A stretch of 64,000 bases of DNA from contig NZ_BMPB01000002.1 in assembly GCF_014647375.1 (NCBI RefSeq), positions 1 to 64,000 on the forward strand, written 5' to 3'. The notes beneath the pieces are model-generated. The model was not told the origin of the DNA, did not search any database, and saw only the letters and a list, made by a program, of their open reading frames with translations. The position numbers and the translations under genes are program-made. Source of the stretch: Parabacteroides faecis (GTDB lineage Bacteria; Bacteroidota; Bacteroidia; Bacteroidales; Tannerellaceae). Positions 50,031 through 59,672 of the stretch are shown here, in pieces. Positions within the stretch are counted from its first letter, which is position 1. Every line of letters starts with the position of its first letter.

Positions 50031-50045
50031 ATTTATATATCTTTG
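50015..50045 (+). promoter_or_regulatory. Promoter of the symporter gene, partly inside a repeat
   Basis: TTG (50015-50017) in the repeat arm, a 20-base spacer and TATCTTTG (50038-50045) fit the Bacteroidetes consensus. The ATG is 33 bases on. Confidence 0.6.
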
Positions 50046-50078
50046 CCAAACGTTAAACCTAAAAACAAAATCAATATC

Positions 50079-52021
50079 ATGAAATTGCAACCAATCGACA
50101 TCTTTATCATCGGACTCTACCTGGTGGCGATGATAGTCATCGGACTGATCCTGAAGAAAAGAGCGTCGAAAAATATGGACTCCTATTTCTTAGGAGGCAA
50201 AACTCTACCTTTTTATATGTTAGGCTTGTCTAACGCATCCGGCCAGTTCGATATTTCCGGCACTATGTGGATGGTTACGCTAGCCTTTATTTATGGAATT
50301 AAAAGTGCCTGGGTACCCTGGTTGTGGCCGGTGTTCAACCAGATCTTCCTGATGGTTTATCTATCTGTCTGGCTGCGCCGTTCAAATGTGTTGACAGGGG
50401 CCGAATGGATCCAGACACGTTTCGGAAAGAACAAAGGTGCTAATTTGTCGCATACAATTGTCGTTATCTATGCCCTGATCGGTGTGCTGGGTTTCCTTAG
50501 CTACGGTTTTATCGGTGTAGGTAAGTTTATGGAAATATTCTTCCCCTGGGACTATGTTTCCCAGTTTGTCCCGTTCGATATCCCGGCTGAATACGTGCCG
50601 CATGCTTATGGTATCTTCTTTACTGCTATTGCCACTGTCTATGTGATGTTGGGCGGTATGTTGACGTATGGACCGACGTGGTGCAGTTCGCCATTATGAC
50701 CGTTGCCGGTGTAACGATTGCCGTTATCGCTATGATGAAGGTAAGTCCGGAAATGCTTGCCTCTATCGTGCCTGCCGGATGGGATAGCCTGATGCCTGGA
50801 TGGACGCTCGATTTGAAGTGGACCGATATCTTCAGCGATGTGAATGAAAAGATCATGAACGACCAGTACGGCCTGTTCGGTATCTTCATTATGATGATGC
50901 TCTTTAAGGGGGTATTCAACAGTATGGCTGGTCCTGCGCCTAACTACGATATGCAGAAGATCCTTTCCTGCCGTAGTGGTAAAGAGGCAGCTTTAATGAG
51001 TGGCTCGGTTCCCGTAATCTTGCTGATCCCGCGTTATCTGATGATCATGGGCTTCACGATCCTTGCCCTGGCCTTTTTCAAAGACCTCGATCTGACAACG
51101 AAGACAGGTGCGATCGACTTTGAGCTGATTCTTCCGAATGCGATCAATGAGTTCGTTCCCGTAGGTGTATGCGGTTTGTTGCTGGCGGGATTGCTTGCTG
51201 CGTTTATGTCTACTTTTGCATCTACAGCCAATGCGGCTCCTGCTTATATTGTGAATGATATTTACAAGAAATATATCAATCCGAATGCCAGCAACAAGAC
51301 GATGATCCGTGCCAGCTACATTGTGACGGTCGGCGTGGTGGTCGTTAGTATTGTGATTGGATTCTTTGTTGAGAGTGTGAACTCTGTACTGCAATGGATC
51401 ACTTCTGCATTGTATGGTGGATATATCGCTGCAAACTTATTGAAATGGCACTGGTGGCGTTTCAATGGCAACGGCTATTTCTGGGGAATGATCACGGGTA
51501 TCCTGGCAGCTATGGTATGTCCGTTTATCTTTGACGGTTACACAATGGTGGACGGTCATTTTGTAGAAAGAGTGGGAGAATATGCCAATAATGCTCCGAT
51601 GTTGCCGTTGTTCTATTTCCCTGTATTACTGGTCGTATCTTTGATCGGGTGTGTGGTCGGCACTTATTCCGCCCCTCCGGTAGAAGACGAAACGCTGGAA
51701 CGTTTCTATATTACCATACGTCCGTGGGGATTTTGGAAACCGGTTCACGATAAGGTGGTTGCCAAATATCCGCAGGTGAAAGCTAACAAAAACTTCAAAC
51801 GTGATATGTTCAATGTGGCTGTGGGGATTATCTGGCAGATGTGCCTGACCATTATTCCGATGTATATCGTGATCCGTGAAGGAATGCCGTTGTTGACCAG
51901 TGTTCTGATCCTTGCTATCACGACGCTTGTTCTGAAGAAGAACTGGTATGATAAGATGAGCAAAGATGAAGTGGAATATAATGAGCTGATGAAAGAATTA
52001 AAACTGGACGAAAAGAAGTAA
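50079..52021 (+). pseudogene. Sodium:solute symporter (SSS family) split by a frameshift
   Basis: The first frame (50079-50699) has MKLQPIDIFIIGLYLVAMIV, the FLGGKTLPFYMLGLSNASGQ sodium-site segment and GGMLTYGPTWC before it stops. A second frame, open across 50678-52021, continues the protein as VWTDVVQFAIMTVAG and then the remaining membrane helices. The usual family text at the join is GGMLS-VWTDVVQ. One base appears to be missing near 50662-50666 (ATGTTGAC|GTATGG). Joined, it would have about 640 residues and 13 or so membrane helices. It is either a real lesion or a sequence error. It lies upstream of the GH130 gene and probably imported a sugar. Confidence 0.85.
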
Positions 52022-52054
52022 CTTTGTATTGTCAAATAAAACAAATCAAAAGAA

Positions 52055-53053
52055 ATGGATAAACTGAAAATTATTGGCGAACCGTTGCCAGATATGCCTT
52101 GGGAAGACCGCCCGGCCGATTGTAAGGAAGTACTTTGGAGATATTCGAAGAATCCGGTGATACCGCGTGATATCATTCCGACATCTAACAGTGTATTCAA
52201 CAGTGCGGTCGTTCCGTTCAAGGGAGGCTATGCCGGTGTATTCCGTTGTGACGACACAAACCGCCGTATGCGTTTGCATGTAGGTTTCAGTGCCGATGCT
52301 ATCCATTGGAATATCTCCGAAACAAAGCTGGAGTTCGAATGTGAAGACGAAGAGATCGGAAAGTTCGTTTATGCCTACGATCCGCGTGTGTGTTTCATCG
52401 AAGACCGTTATTATATTACCTGGTGTAACGGCTATCATGGTCCGACGATCGGCGTAGCTTATACGTTCGACTTCGAAACATTCCACCAGTTGGAGAATGC
52501 GTATCTGCCTTTCAACCGTAACGGCGTGATGTTCCCGCGTAAGATCAACGGCAACTTTGCTATGCTGAGCCGTCCGAGTGATAACGGACATACTCCGTTC
52601 GGAGATATCTTCTATAGCGAATCTCCTGATATGTGTTTCTGGGGAAAGCATCGTCATGTGATGGCTCCGGCTCCGTTTGAAGTGAGTGCATGGCAGTGCC
52701 TGAAGGTTGGTGCAGGTCCTATTCCTATCGAAACATCGGAAGGTTGGTTGCTGATCTATCACGGCGTATTGCAGTCTTGTAACGGCTATGTATATAGCTT
52801 CGGTGCAGCTTTGCTGGATCTGGATCAGCCCTGGAAGATTAAATATCGTACAGGTCCTTATCTGCTTTCTCCGCAGAAGGATTATGAATGTGTTGGGGAT
52901 GTGCCTAATGTTACTTTCCCATGTGCTGCGTTGCATGATCCTGAATCGGACCGTATTGCGATCTATTATGGTTGTGCCGATACGGTAACGGGGCTTGCTT
53001 TTGGTCATATCAGTGAGATCATTGAATTTACAAAGAAGAATTCTATTGTATAA
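52055..53053 (+). CDS. GH130-family mannoside phosphorylase-like enzyme
   Basis: 332 residues, no signal peptide, so cytoplasmic. Five-bladed propeller motifs typical of GH130 are present: [79 protein letters not shown] and [13 protein letters not shown]. Family members split beta-mannosyl links with inorganic phosphate to give mannose 1-phosphate, or hydrolyse them. The gene starts 33 bases after the symporter and likely acts on the sugar it imports. Linkage preference cannot be read by eye. Confidence 0.9.
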   Translation: MDKLKIIGEPLPDMPWEDRPADCKEVLWRYSKNPVIPRDIIPTSNSVFNSAVVPFKGGYAGVFRCDDTNRRMRLHVGFSADAIHWNISETKLEFECEDEEIGKFVYAYDPRVCFIEDRYYITWCNGYHGPTIGVAYTFDFETFHQLENAYLPFNRNGVMFPRKINGNFAMLSRPSDNGHTPFGDIFYSESPDMCFWGKHRHVMAPAPFEVSAWQCLKVGAGPIPIETSEGWLLIYHGVLQSCNGYVYSFGAALLDLDQPWKIKYRTGPYLLSPQKDYECVGDVPNVTFPCAALHDPESDRIAIYYGCADTVTGLAFGHISEIIEFTKKNSIV

Positions 53054-53097
53054 AGAAATCCTTTCGGGGATATTGAAATAGAATTTGTCTTTATATG

Positions 53098-53144
53098 AAA
53101 CTTCTAAAATCAAAGTATATCCACTTTGATCTTAGAAGTTTTTT
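53098..53144 (+). terminator. Terminator after the GH130 gene
   Basis: A long stem (AAACTTCTAA.ATCAAAGT with ACTTTGAT.TTAGAAGTTT) followed by a run of Ts. The rest of the 531-base gap (53054-53584) is AT-rich, with the RRM-gene leader at its end. Confidence 0.85.
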
Positions 53145-53436
53145 ATCGGAGAGTTTCAAAAGTCTCAAAAATCTCTACCCAGTTTTTAAAAATCGGTATT
53201 TTAGAGGGTAAGGTTTTTGTCATTTGTCTGAATATCATTTTTGTTGTATGTGTTTTTGCTGTATCTTTTCTCATGGTTTATAATCACAAAAAGCCTTCCC
53301 TGAGGGTGTAATGCCTACCGATTTATTCTAAAGTAAAAACACCCTATTCCTTGCCAATTTATGGTCTTATTTTACAAAAAAGATTTATTATGGAATAAAT
53401 ATCAGTATGTATAGTTCGTTATCCAAATAGTTTCCG

Positions 53437-53584
53437 TTACTTTGCATCAGAAACAATAAGAGATTTATTTCGATCTTACTCTAACATGTATCTTTCCGGT
53501 TTTCAAACACCGGGTATTTCCATCTCTGATAAAGACCTTCCTAAAGTTTTATTGTTAAATTATTAATTTTTTATTTTTATATTT
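53437..53584 (+). promoter_or_regulatory. Probable promoter and long leader of the RRM gene
   Basis: TTACTTTG (53437-53444) is one mismatch from the -7 consensus. Transcription from there would give a leader of about 130 bases with a small hairpin (CCGGT...ACCGG, 53497-53514) and an AT-only stretch before the ATG. Long leaders are usual for this class of RNA-binding genes. Confidence 0.45.
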
Positions 53585-53830
53585 ATGAACATGTATATTG
53601 GTAACCTTAGCTACAATGTTAAGGAATCAGATTTGAGAGATGTAATGGAAGAGTACGGAACAGTTGATTCTGTAAAACTTATTGTAGATCGCGACACAAG
53701 AAGATCAAAAGGTTTTGCTTTTGTAGAAATGCCTGAAAGTTCAGAAGCTATCAAAGCTATCAACGAACTGAACGGAGCAGAATATGAAGGCCGTGCAATG
53801 GTAGTAAAAGAAGCACTTCCTAAGAATTAA
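53585..53830 (+). CDS. RRM-domain RNA-binding protein
   Basis: 81 residues, essentially one RRM. RNP2 is MYIGNLSYNV and RNP1 is SKGFAFVEM, with VDSVKLIVDRDTRRSKGFAF around it. Such single-RRM proteins (the Rbp family) are abundant in Bacteroidetes, act as global RNA chaperones and regulators, and affect polysaccharide utilisation genes. It is monocistronic, with a long leader and a strong terminator. Confidence 0.95.
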   Translation: MNMYIGNLSYNVKESDLRDVMEEYGTVDSVKLIVDRDTRRSKGFAFVEMPESSEAIKAINELNGAEYEGRAMVVKEALPKN

Positions 53831-53863
53831 TGAACTGACACATTATAATTAATACATCAGTAG

Positions 53864-53897
53864 AAAAAGGATATCCGGTAATGGATATCCTTTTTTA
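53864..53897 (+). terminator. Terminator after the RRM gene
   Basis: Perfect 13-bp stem AAAAAGGATATCC / GGATATCCTTTTT with a six-base loop, then a T-rich tail. Confidence 0.9.
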
Positions 53898-53928
53898 TTT
53901 TAGTGATGCATACTTTATTTTCCTTCTC

Positions 53929-54000
53929 TCATTCTGACTTCAGACTATCTGCCGGATTGGCATTGAATATCCTCTAACTCTGGGAAGTGGCAGTGTCGAA
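53929..54000 (-). pseudogene. Remnant of the 3' end of an FtsX/MacB-type ABC permease gene
   Basis: On the minus strand the last codons read NANPADSLKSE and a stop, the stereotyped C-terminus of Bacteroidetes MacB/FtsX permeases (NPVDSLR.E). Just upstream the same frame has TATSQS, a TAG stop where Trp is expected, then RIF. Beyond about 54000 nothing recognisable remains. It is a short fossil between the RRM gene and the tRNAs. Confidence 0.5.
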
Positions 54001-54055
54001 ATAGGATTCCTGCTTTTGTCAATCCCGATTATCGGAACAGGATAGTATATAAAAC

Positions 54056-54086
54056 AAAAAACCTCAGAAATAAATTCCTGAGGTTT
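54056..54086 (-). terminator. Terminator of the tRNA transcript
   Basis: Minus-strand stem AAACCTCAG / CTGAGGTTT followed by TTTTTTG, just 3' of tRNA-Tyr. Confidence 0.85.
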
Positions 54087-54089
54087 CTG

Positions 54090-54172
54090 TGGGCAGTGAT
54101 GGATTCGAACCACCGAAGTCGAAAGACAGCTGAGTTACAGTCAGCCCCATTTGGCCACTCTGGTAACTGCCC
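54090..54172 (-). tRNA. tRNA-Tyr (anticodon GTA)
   Basis: Class II tRNA of 83 nt on the minus strand. The acceptor stem is GGGCAGT / ACTGCCC, with discriminator A. The anticodon loop reads CTGTAAC, with GTA. A long variable arm and the GGTTCGAATCC T-arm are seen. CCA is not encoded. It follows tRNA-Thr in the same transcript. Confidence 0.93.
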
Positions 54173-54177
54173 CGCTA

Positions 54178-54260
54178 AAGTTGACAGTTGATAACTGATA
54201 ATTGACAGATTAAAATCGGAGAGTGACATTAACTGTCAATTGTCAACTTTCCACTGTTAA
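54178..54260. repeat. Fold-back TTGACAG repeat (copy A4) between two tRNA genes
   Basis: AAGTTGACAGTTGATAACTG with an inverse arm ending ACTGTCAATTGTCAAC. It lies within the tRNA transcript and would form a large hairpin in the precursor RNA. Confidence 0.8.
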
Positions 54261-54267
54261 TTTTTTG

Positions 54268-54341
54268 AGCCTCTTGTCGGATTCGAACCAACGACCCCGA
54301 GATTACAAATCACGTGCTCTGGCCAACTGAGCTAAAGAGGC
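54268..54341 (-). tRNA. tRNA-Thr (anticodon TGT)
   Basis: 74 nt on the minus strand. The acceptor stem is GCCTCTT / AAGAGGC. The D-arm GCTCAGTTGGCCAGAGC, anticodon loop TTTGTAA (TGT) and T-arm GGTTCGAATCC are visible. The anticodon stem has one mismatch. CCA is not encoded. Confidence 0.93.
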
Positions 54342-54366
54342 ATTCAGTATTTCTGTTTTGCGAGTG

Positions 54367-54396
54367 CAAAGGTAGTGATTATTTCTAATCTCGCAA
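54367..54396 (-). promoter_or_regulatory. Promoter of the tRNA-Thr/tRNA-Tyr transcript
   Basis: On the minus strand, TTG (54394-54396), a 19-base spacer and TACCTTTG (54367-54374), about 25 bases before tRNA-Thr. Confidence 0.8.
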
Positions 54397-54570
54397 TAGG
54401 GAAGTGCATTTTTCTACGCACTTTTTTTCATCGCCTATGTAAGATCGAATCTATCTTCCTGATTAATAATAAGAAAAGAATCTATATTTTTTTTAGAAAA
54501 ATAGCAGATGTGAAAATTAATTCTTATTTTGCCAACTCATATAATCTCACTTAATCTAAAATCTATTATC

Positions 54571-55977
54571 ATGAGCATTAACAGAAGACAATTTCTAAGA
54601 AGATCATTGGCTGGAAGCGCGGCTATCGTTGTAGGTAAAGACATGAATGCTGCTTCGACACCGGCTGTTGCCCCTTCTTTTTCTCCCATGGAGGATTTAT
54701 CTCCCCCTGCAAAAGGAAAATCCGTTTTAGGATTACGTTGCAAACCATTGAGCACCGTTCGTGTCGGTGTTGTTGGCCTGGGTAGGGGAGCCGGAGCCGT
54801 AAAGCGGTTGGCACAGATTGAAGGCGCGGAGATCGTTGCTATCTGTGATCTGGATCCGGAACGAGTTGCCAACAGCCAGAAAACCCTTAACAACAGCAAA
54901 CGGAAAGAAGCCATTGCTTATACAGGCGAAGAAGACTGGAAGAAGATGTGCGAACGCGATGACATCGACCTGATCTATAATGCTACTCCCTGGGAATTAC
55001 ATGTACCGATTGCCCTTTACGCCATGGATCATGGAAAACATGTAGCTATCGAAGTCCCTGCCGCACTCACGGTAAAAGATTGCTGGGCATTGGTTGATAA
55101 GGCAGAAGAAACCCAGCTTCATTGCATGATGCTGGAAAATTGTTGTTATGATTTCTTTGAACTGGCAACACTGAATATGGCACGCCAGGGATTGCTGGGA
55201 GAGATTATCCACACCGAAGGCGCTTATATCCATGATCTGAGAAGTTCGAAATTTAAAGGTTATTATAAACACTGGCGCCTGGAATATAGCAAATACCATA
55301 CAGGCAATCCGTATCCTACACATGGACTTGGCCCGGTAGCCCAGATACTGGGAATTAACCAGGGGGACCGTATGGATTATCTTTCGTCTGTTTCCACCAA
55401 CCAGTTCGGCCTTGCACTTTGGGCAAAAGAAAACCTGACGGACGACGAACGTATCACCCTTTCAGAACGTTATGCAATGGGCGATATGAATACCACGATC
55501 ATTCATACCGTGAATGGCAAATCCATTATGATCCAGCACGACACGACTTCTCCGCGCCCTTATTCCCGCATCCATCTGGTACAGGGTACCAAAGGTATGG
55601 CTGTCAAGTATCCTGAACAGAAGGTGGCTATCCAGCCTGATACACATTCATTCCTGAAAGAAGGTCCGCAAAAAGACGTGATGGCAGAATATGAACACCC
55701 GTTAAGCAAATATATCGGCGAACGGGCGAAGAAGGTAGGAGGACATGGTGGTATGGACTTTATCATGGACTGGCGCCTGATCTACTGTCTGCGTAACGGT
55801 TATCCGCTGGATCAGAGCGTATATGATGCGGCAGCCTGGTCGTGTATCGTCGAGTTGAGCGAGCGCTCCGTATTGAATAAGAGCTGTTCGGTCGCTGTTC
55901 CTGACTTTACACGTGGTGCTTGGCGCGATTATAAGCCATGGCCTGTTATTGACATGAAAGAGATATTACACGGATAA
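54571..55977 (+). CDS. GH109-family NAD-dependent glycosidase
   Basis: 468 residues from ATG 54571, which gives a Tat-like leader (MSINRRQFLRRSLAGSAAIV). The Gfo/Idh/MocA fold is seen in VRVGVVGLGRGAGAVKRLAQ. The GH109-specific block is HCMMLENCCYDFFELATLNM with EGAYIHDLR, HTGNPYPTHGLGPVAQIL and GGHGGMDFIMDWRL. Known members are alpha-N-acetylgalactosaminidases using a tightly bound NAD+ through a transient oxidation. It likely trims mucin-type glycans in the periplasm. It is monocistronic, convergent with thioredoxin. Confidence 0.9.
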   Translation: MSINRRQFLRRSLAGSAAIVVGKDMNAASTPAVAPSFSPMEDLSPPAKGKSVLGLRCKPLSTVRVGVVGLGRGAGAVKRLAQIEGAEIVAICDLDPERVANSQKTLNNSKRKEAIAYTGEEDWKKMCERDDIDLIYNATPWELHVPIALYAMDHGKHVAIEVPAALTVKDCWALVDKAEETQLHCMMLENCCYDFFELATLNMARQGLLGEIIHTEGAYIHDLRSSKFKGYYKHWRLEYSKYHTGNPYPTHGLGPVAQILGINQGDRMDYLSSVSTNQFGLALWAKENLTDDERITLSERYAMGDMNTTIIHTVNGKSIMIQHDTTSPRPYSRIHLVQGTKGMAVKYPEQKVAIQPDTHSFLKEGPQKDVMAEYEHPLSKYIGERAKKVGGHGGMDFIMDWRLIYCLRNGYPLDQSVYDAAAWSCIVELSERSVLNKSCSVAVPDFTRGAWRDYKPWPVIDMKEILHG

Positions 55978-55990
55978 ATTGTAAAAATAA

Positions 55991-56042
55991 AAAACTCCTG
56001 AAAGCCGGCGGTCATTTCTGTCTGCCTGCACTTTCAGGAGTT
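55991..56042 (-). terminator. Terminator between GH109 and thioredoxin genes
   Basis: Perfect 12-bp stem AACTCCTGAAAG / CTTTCAGGAGTT with a 26-base loop. The T-run lies on the minus-strand side, so it mainly ends the thioredoxin transcript. Confidence 0.8.
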
Positions 56043-56071
56043 CCTTCAGTAAGATAATTGCGTTGCTTACT

Positions 56072-56434
56072 TTATTTCTTTAAAAGAACTTCGTCAATTG
56101 CTTTCTTGAAGTCGGCTTTACTCATCGCACCTCTTGCCATTTGCGGTTGCTCGCTCATCGGGCAGAACAGGAGGGAAGGAATGCTCCGGATACCGAAAGC
56201 GGCAGCCAGTTCTTCTTCTTTTTCAGTATCTACTTTATATATATCAATTTGTCCGGTATATTCGTCTGCCAATTCTTCCAGGATAGGAGCGATCATCTTG
56301 CAAGGACCACACCAGGTTGCGAAGAAATCTACGATACAAGGCTTATCACCTTCATACATCCATTTATCGGGACTTGCTTCGTAGTTAGCTACTTTACTTA
56401 AAAAATCCTGTTTTGTTAATTCGTTAATTTTCAT
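56072..56434 (-). CDS. trxA: Thioredoxin
   Basis: 120 residues with the active site TWCGPCKM (C42, C45), the cis-proline region FGIRSIPSLLFC and no signal peptide. It is slightly longer than E. coli TrxA at the N-terminus. It is a cytoplasmic disulfide reductase. A perfect -7 element (TAACTTTG on the minus strand, 56485-56492) lies about 50 bases upstream, with no clear -33. Confidence 0.93.
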   Translation of the reverse strand: MKINELTKQDFLSKVANYEASPDKWMYEGDKPCIVDFFATWCGPCKMIAPILEELADEYTGQIDIYKVDTEKEEELAAAFGIRSIPSLLFCPMSEQPQMARGAMSKADFKKAIDEVLLKK

Positions 56435-56828
56435 AATTATAACTCCTTGTTATTTAGTTACTATTCATATCTCTATTTACATAACAAAGTTACTACCTGT
56501 TATTCTTGTAATTATTGGCTGTTTTTCCTTAATAATTGACATTTTGTCCTTCTGTAGCGATATAACGCAGAAGGAAGCTATATAGGATATGTTGCAGAGT
56601 CATGTTCTTTTTAAAAGGTGAAATTCCTGAACCCCATGTTTTACAATTTCTCTGTTAAATAATGAAAACTCGTATCAACCCATTGATAGATTTGCTAGCT
56701 TTACGTTCCACAGGAAAGCTACACATTGTTTTTGGTAATTATCTCAGATAATTTGTTTTGTAATAACTGATTGATACCTTTCCTGATTGACGTTGATACA
56801 AGCATTGATAGGACAAAATATAATACTT
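56435..56828. other. Intergenic gap between thioredoxin and the TlpA-like gene
   Basis: 394 AT-rich bases. Apart from the thioredoxin -7 element at 56485-56492 I see no strong hairpin, promoter or coding remnant. Confidence 0.4.
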
Positions 56829-58630
56829 ATGGAAAAAAATATGAAACAGGTATTTCTACTTGTTTGCTCTTGTGCCTTGCTGGGGTGTACATCTTCTGTA
56901 AAAAACAACACGGAAATCAATTCTGATGACTTTCTGCTTACCGGTCATATTGAGGGATATAAACCGGCGGCAGAACCTCTGATAGGAAAAATCTACTATG
57001 AAGAATTATTTACAGGTAAACCTCTGGTAAAAGTAACAGAAGTAGCTTCGGGAGGGTATTTCCAGGCCTCGATTCCGCTCGGTCACTCACAGGAAATGAA
57101 TTTGAATGTCGGTTCACGCTATTATACCCTTTATGCATTGCCTAAGGGAAAGTTGCATCTCACCCTGAATCCGGACTACCCCGATAGTTGCGAATATAAA
57201 GGGGACGGTGCGGATATATCCAAAGAACTGAATTTTTATTATGGATTCAGGAGAACGCATTATTCCAATGACTTTTCAGGAATGCAATCCGATATGGAAC
57301 GTCTTTCTCCCAACGATTTTAAAGTCAAGAGGGAAAAGGTCCTGGCGGAAAGGCTTCGCACGATCGACTCTTTGCAAACGGCCCGTAATCTTTCTCAGGA
57401 TATAGCCGATTTGATTCGTTATCATGAACAGTTGTATAACGGACATATTCTATTATCCTTTGCTGATTTTCGCAGACACCTCGGTAGAGCAAAGCCGGAT
57501 AATCAGATACTCCAACAGCCCACACCTCCGGATTATTATACGTTTTTACAGGATATGCCTTTTGAAAAGAAGGATGCTGTGTCGTTATCCCAATACAGGG
57601 ACATGATAGGGAGTATCCGGTTGCACCACCGATCATGGACGCAGGAAACTCGGTTAAAGACACCATTATAACGGTTAAATACACTTTTCTCACTTACTTA
57701 TTGGATAAAAATGTTCCTTTAACGGATGAAGAACGCAAGATAGCCGAAGGTCATCGTTACTTTATCGGAACACATAAGGCTAATCCGGCTTTCCTGAAAG
57801 CTTTCAACGAAAAACTGGACAGATCGGTTTATTCTCCTTTCGAAGAAAAATACAAAGCCTGGTGCGATTCCTTTAATGTAAAGTTACAGAAAGATGTGGA
57901 CGCCGGTAATTCTGTATTGAGCGTTCATATAAGTTCTGTAGAAAACGATCTGGAATCACTGACAAAGCGCTGGGAGAAATGTAATGATACTTTTAAAAAG
58001 ATGTATCCTCAAACTCCGTCGCTGGCATTCGATATATTTGTATTGCAATACTTTATCGGACAACTGAAAGGAATTGCTTCACCGGCCGATGCCGATACGC
58101 TGTATAATGAGCGTATTTCCTTTATTACCGATAATACGATAAAAGAGGTTATGAGAGAAAAGTACCAAAAACGGTTTTCTTCGTCAGACCCGCTTCAACA
58201 AACAAAAGGAGGCGAGATTGTCCGTCGTCTGATAGCTCCTCATAAAGGTAAATATGTATTACTTGATTTCTGGGGCACAACTTGCGGACCTTGCCGAGGG
58301 GATATCGATCAGTTTTCTGAATTAAGAAAGTCGTATACGGGTAGTCCGGACTTTGCATATCTCTTTATCACATCCTCTCAGAATTCTCCGGAGGAGGATT
58401 ACAGGAAATATATCGCCGAGCATCTGAAAGGGGAAGAATCTCATTTCCTATCCGATTATGAATATGCTTATTTGCAGGAATTATTTGCTATATATGGAAT
58501 TCCCCGTTATGTATTGATTAATCCGGAAGGGGAGATCTTGGACGATGGATATGATATTTATCAATTAGAAAAGTTCCTGAATGAAAAAGGAATAAGGAAA
58601 GGAGCCTCTGTGTTTAAGACGTTCTTTTAA
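56829..58630 (+). pseudogene. TlpA-like thioredoxin-fold lipoprotein (DUF4369 type) split by a frameshift
   Basis: From ATG 56829 a lipoprotein (lipobox CALLGC, Cys near residue 17) with a DUF4369-like beta domain (LLTGHIEGYKPAAEPLIGKI) runs to a stop at 57671. A second frame, open upstream as VAPPIMDAGNSVKD and extending to 58630, holds the rest: a helical domain and a thioredoxin fold with TTCGPCRGDIDQF. The two halves overlap at 57620-57671, and together match the usual length (about 600 residues) of these periplasmic disulfide-handling proteins. It is either a broken gene or a base error. The CXXC active site is intact in the second half. Confidence 0.75.
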
Positions 58631-58634
58631 TCAC

Positions 58635-58697
58635 TTAGGCACGAATTACACGGATTCTACGAACATTAAATCGTAGAATCCGGTAACCCGTGCCTAA
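58635..58697. repeat. Long imperfect palindrome between convergent genes
   Basis: TTAGGCACG pairs with CGTGCCTAA and, inside it, GGATTCTACG pairs with CGTAGAATCC. It probably folds as a bidirectional terminator for the TlpA-like gene and sodB. The sequence resembles dispersed Bacteroidetes palindromes. Confidence 0.65.
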
Positions 58698-58716
58698 ATA
58701 TAATTACATATTAATA

Positions 58717-59292
58717 TTAATACCTTTCGCCAACGGTATCCCAATCAACGATTTGCCATAAAGCGTTCAGATGATCGGGACGACGATTCTGGTAATCCAG
58801 GTAATAAGCATGTTCCCATACGTCGAATCCCAAAATCGGAGTCAGACCCTTGGCAACAGGGTTGCTACCGTTAGCTTCTTTGGTAATTGAAAGTTTGCCG
58901 TCTTTATCTTTCGCCAGCCATACCCATCCTGAACCGAACAAACCGGCTCCTGCTGCGTTGAATTCTTTCTTGAAGTCTTCAAATGAACCCCAGGTTGCTT
59001 TGATAGCATCTGCTAACTTGCCTTTAGGTTCGCCGCCGCCTTTCGGGGAGAACTGGGTGAAATACAAATTATGATTGAGTATCTGTCCGGCATTATTAAA
59101 GATAGCACCGTCAGATTCTGCTACGATCTTTTCCAGAGGAGCGTTTTCATATTTGGTTCCCGGGATCAGGTTGTTCAGATTATTTACGTAAGCCTGTAAA
59201 TGTTTTCCGTGATGGAATTCAATTGTTGCTTGACTGATAACTGGTTCTAATGCATCTGCTGCATAAGGCAATTTAATTAGTTCGAATTTCAT
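58717..59292 (-). CDS. sodB: Superoxide dismutase (Fe/Mn)
   Basis: 191 residues from ATG 59292, the usual start (MKFELIKLPYAADALEPVIS). An in-frame extension to 59379 is AT-rich and unlikely to be translated. Metal ligands are visible in IEFHHGKHLQAYVNNLN, LNHNLYFTQFSP and DVWEHAYYLDYQNRRPDHLN. It removes superoxide in the cytoplasm of an anaerobe exposed to oxygen. Metal preference (Fe, Mn or either) cannot be fixed by eye. Confidence 0.95.
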   Translation of the reverse strand: MKFELIKLPYAADALEPVISQATIEFHHGKHLQAYVNNLNNLIPGTKYENAPLEKIVAESDGAIFNNAGQILNHNLYFTQFSPKGGGEPKGKLADAIKATWGSFEDFKKEFNAAGAGLFGSGWVWLAKDKDGKLSITKEANGSNPVAKGLTPILGFDVWEHAYYLDYQNRRPDHLNALWQIVDWDTVGERY

Positions 59293-59672
59293 AATTTCTT
59301 CTTTTTTATCTGTTATTTGACTACTACTATTACTATTATTAGTTACCAACAATAATAAACTAAGACATAATGTAAGCATAATTACTAAGTTTTATCTTGT
59401 TTCTACTATTCTAACATGGATGGTTTGGTATTTGTTCAAAGAAATCGGAGCAAAATCGATAACTTTTATTGATTAAACGATAAGTAAAATTTATGACCTT
59501 TAACCGAAGGTCCTCTAACGCTTGATTATTATACATCTTTAAAATGGGCTGGAAATAAAATGAATAATAATATGTAAAAAGCTGTTTTTTTATCGTTAGC
59601 AGAGAGCAAAATCCCAAAGAAGTTTCTATTTTTGTGCCCTCATATTATTAATTAAGTAACACATATTTGTAG
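59293..59672. other. Divergent gap between sodB and the arginine decarboxylase gene
   Basis: 380 AT-rich bases. A -7-like TATTTTTG (59627-59634) precedes the decarboxylase gene. I found no clear promoter for sodB and no conserved small gene. Confidence 0.4.

Noticed and set aside
52046..53113. 355-codon open frame antisense to GH130
   Set aside because: A shadow of the GH130 gene; no recognisable protein features.
53126..53311. 61-codon frame with a hydrophobic stretch after GH130
   Set aside because: It starts within the GH130 terminator stem at a non-ATG codon. The hydrophobic segment can arise from AT-rich sequence.
59411..59617. 68-codon frame upstream of sodB
   Set aside because: AT-rich low-complexity product, no ribosome binding site and no family resemblance. 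More likely promoter and leader DNA.
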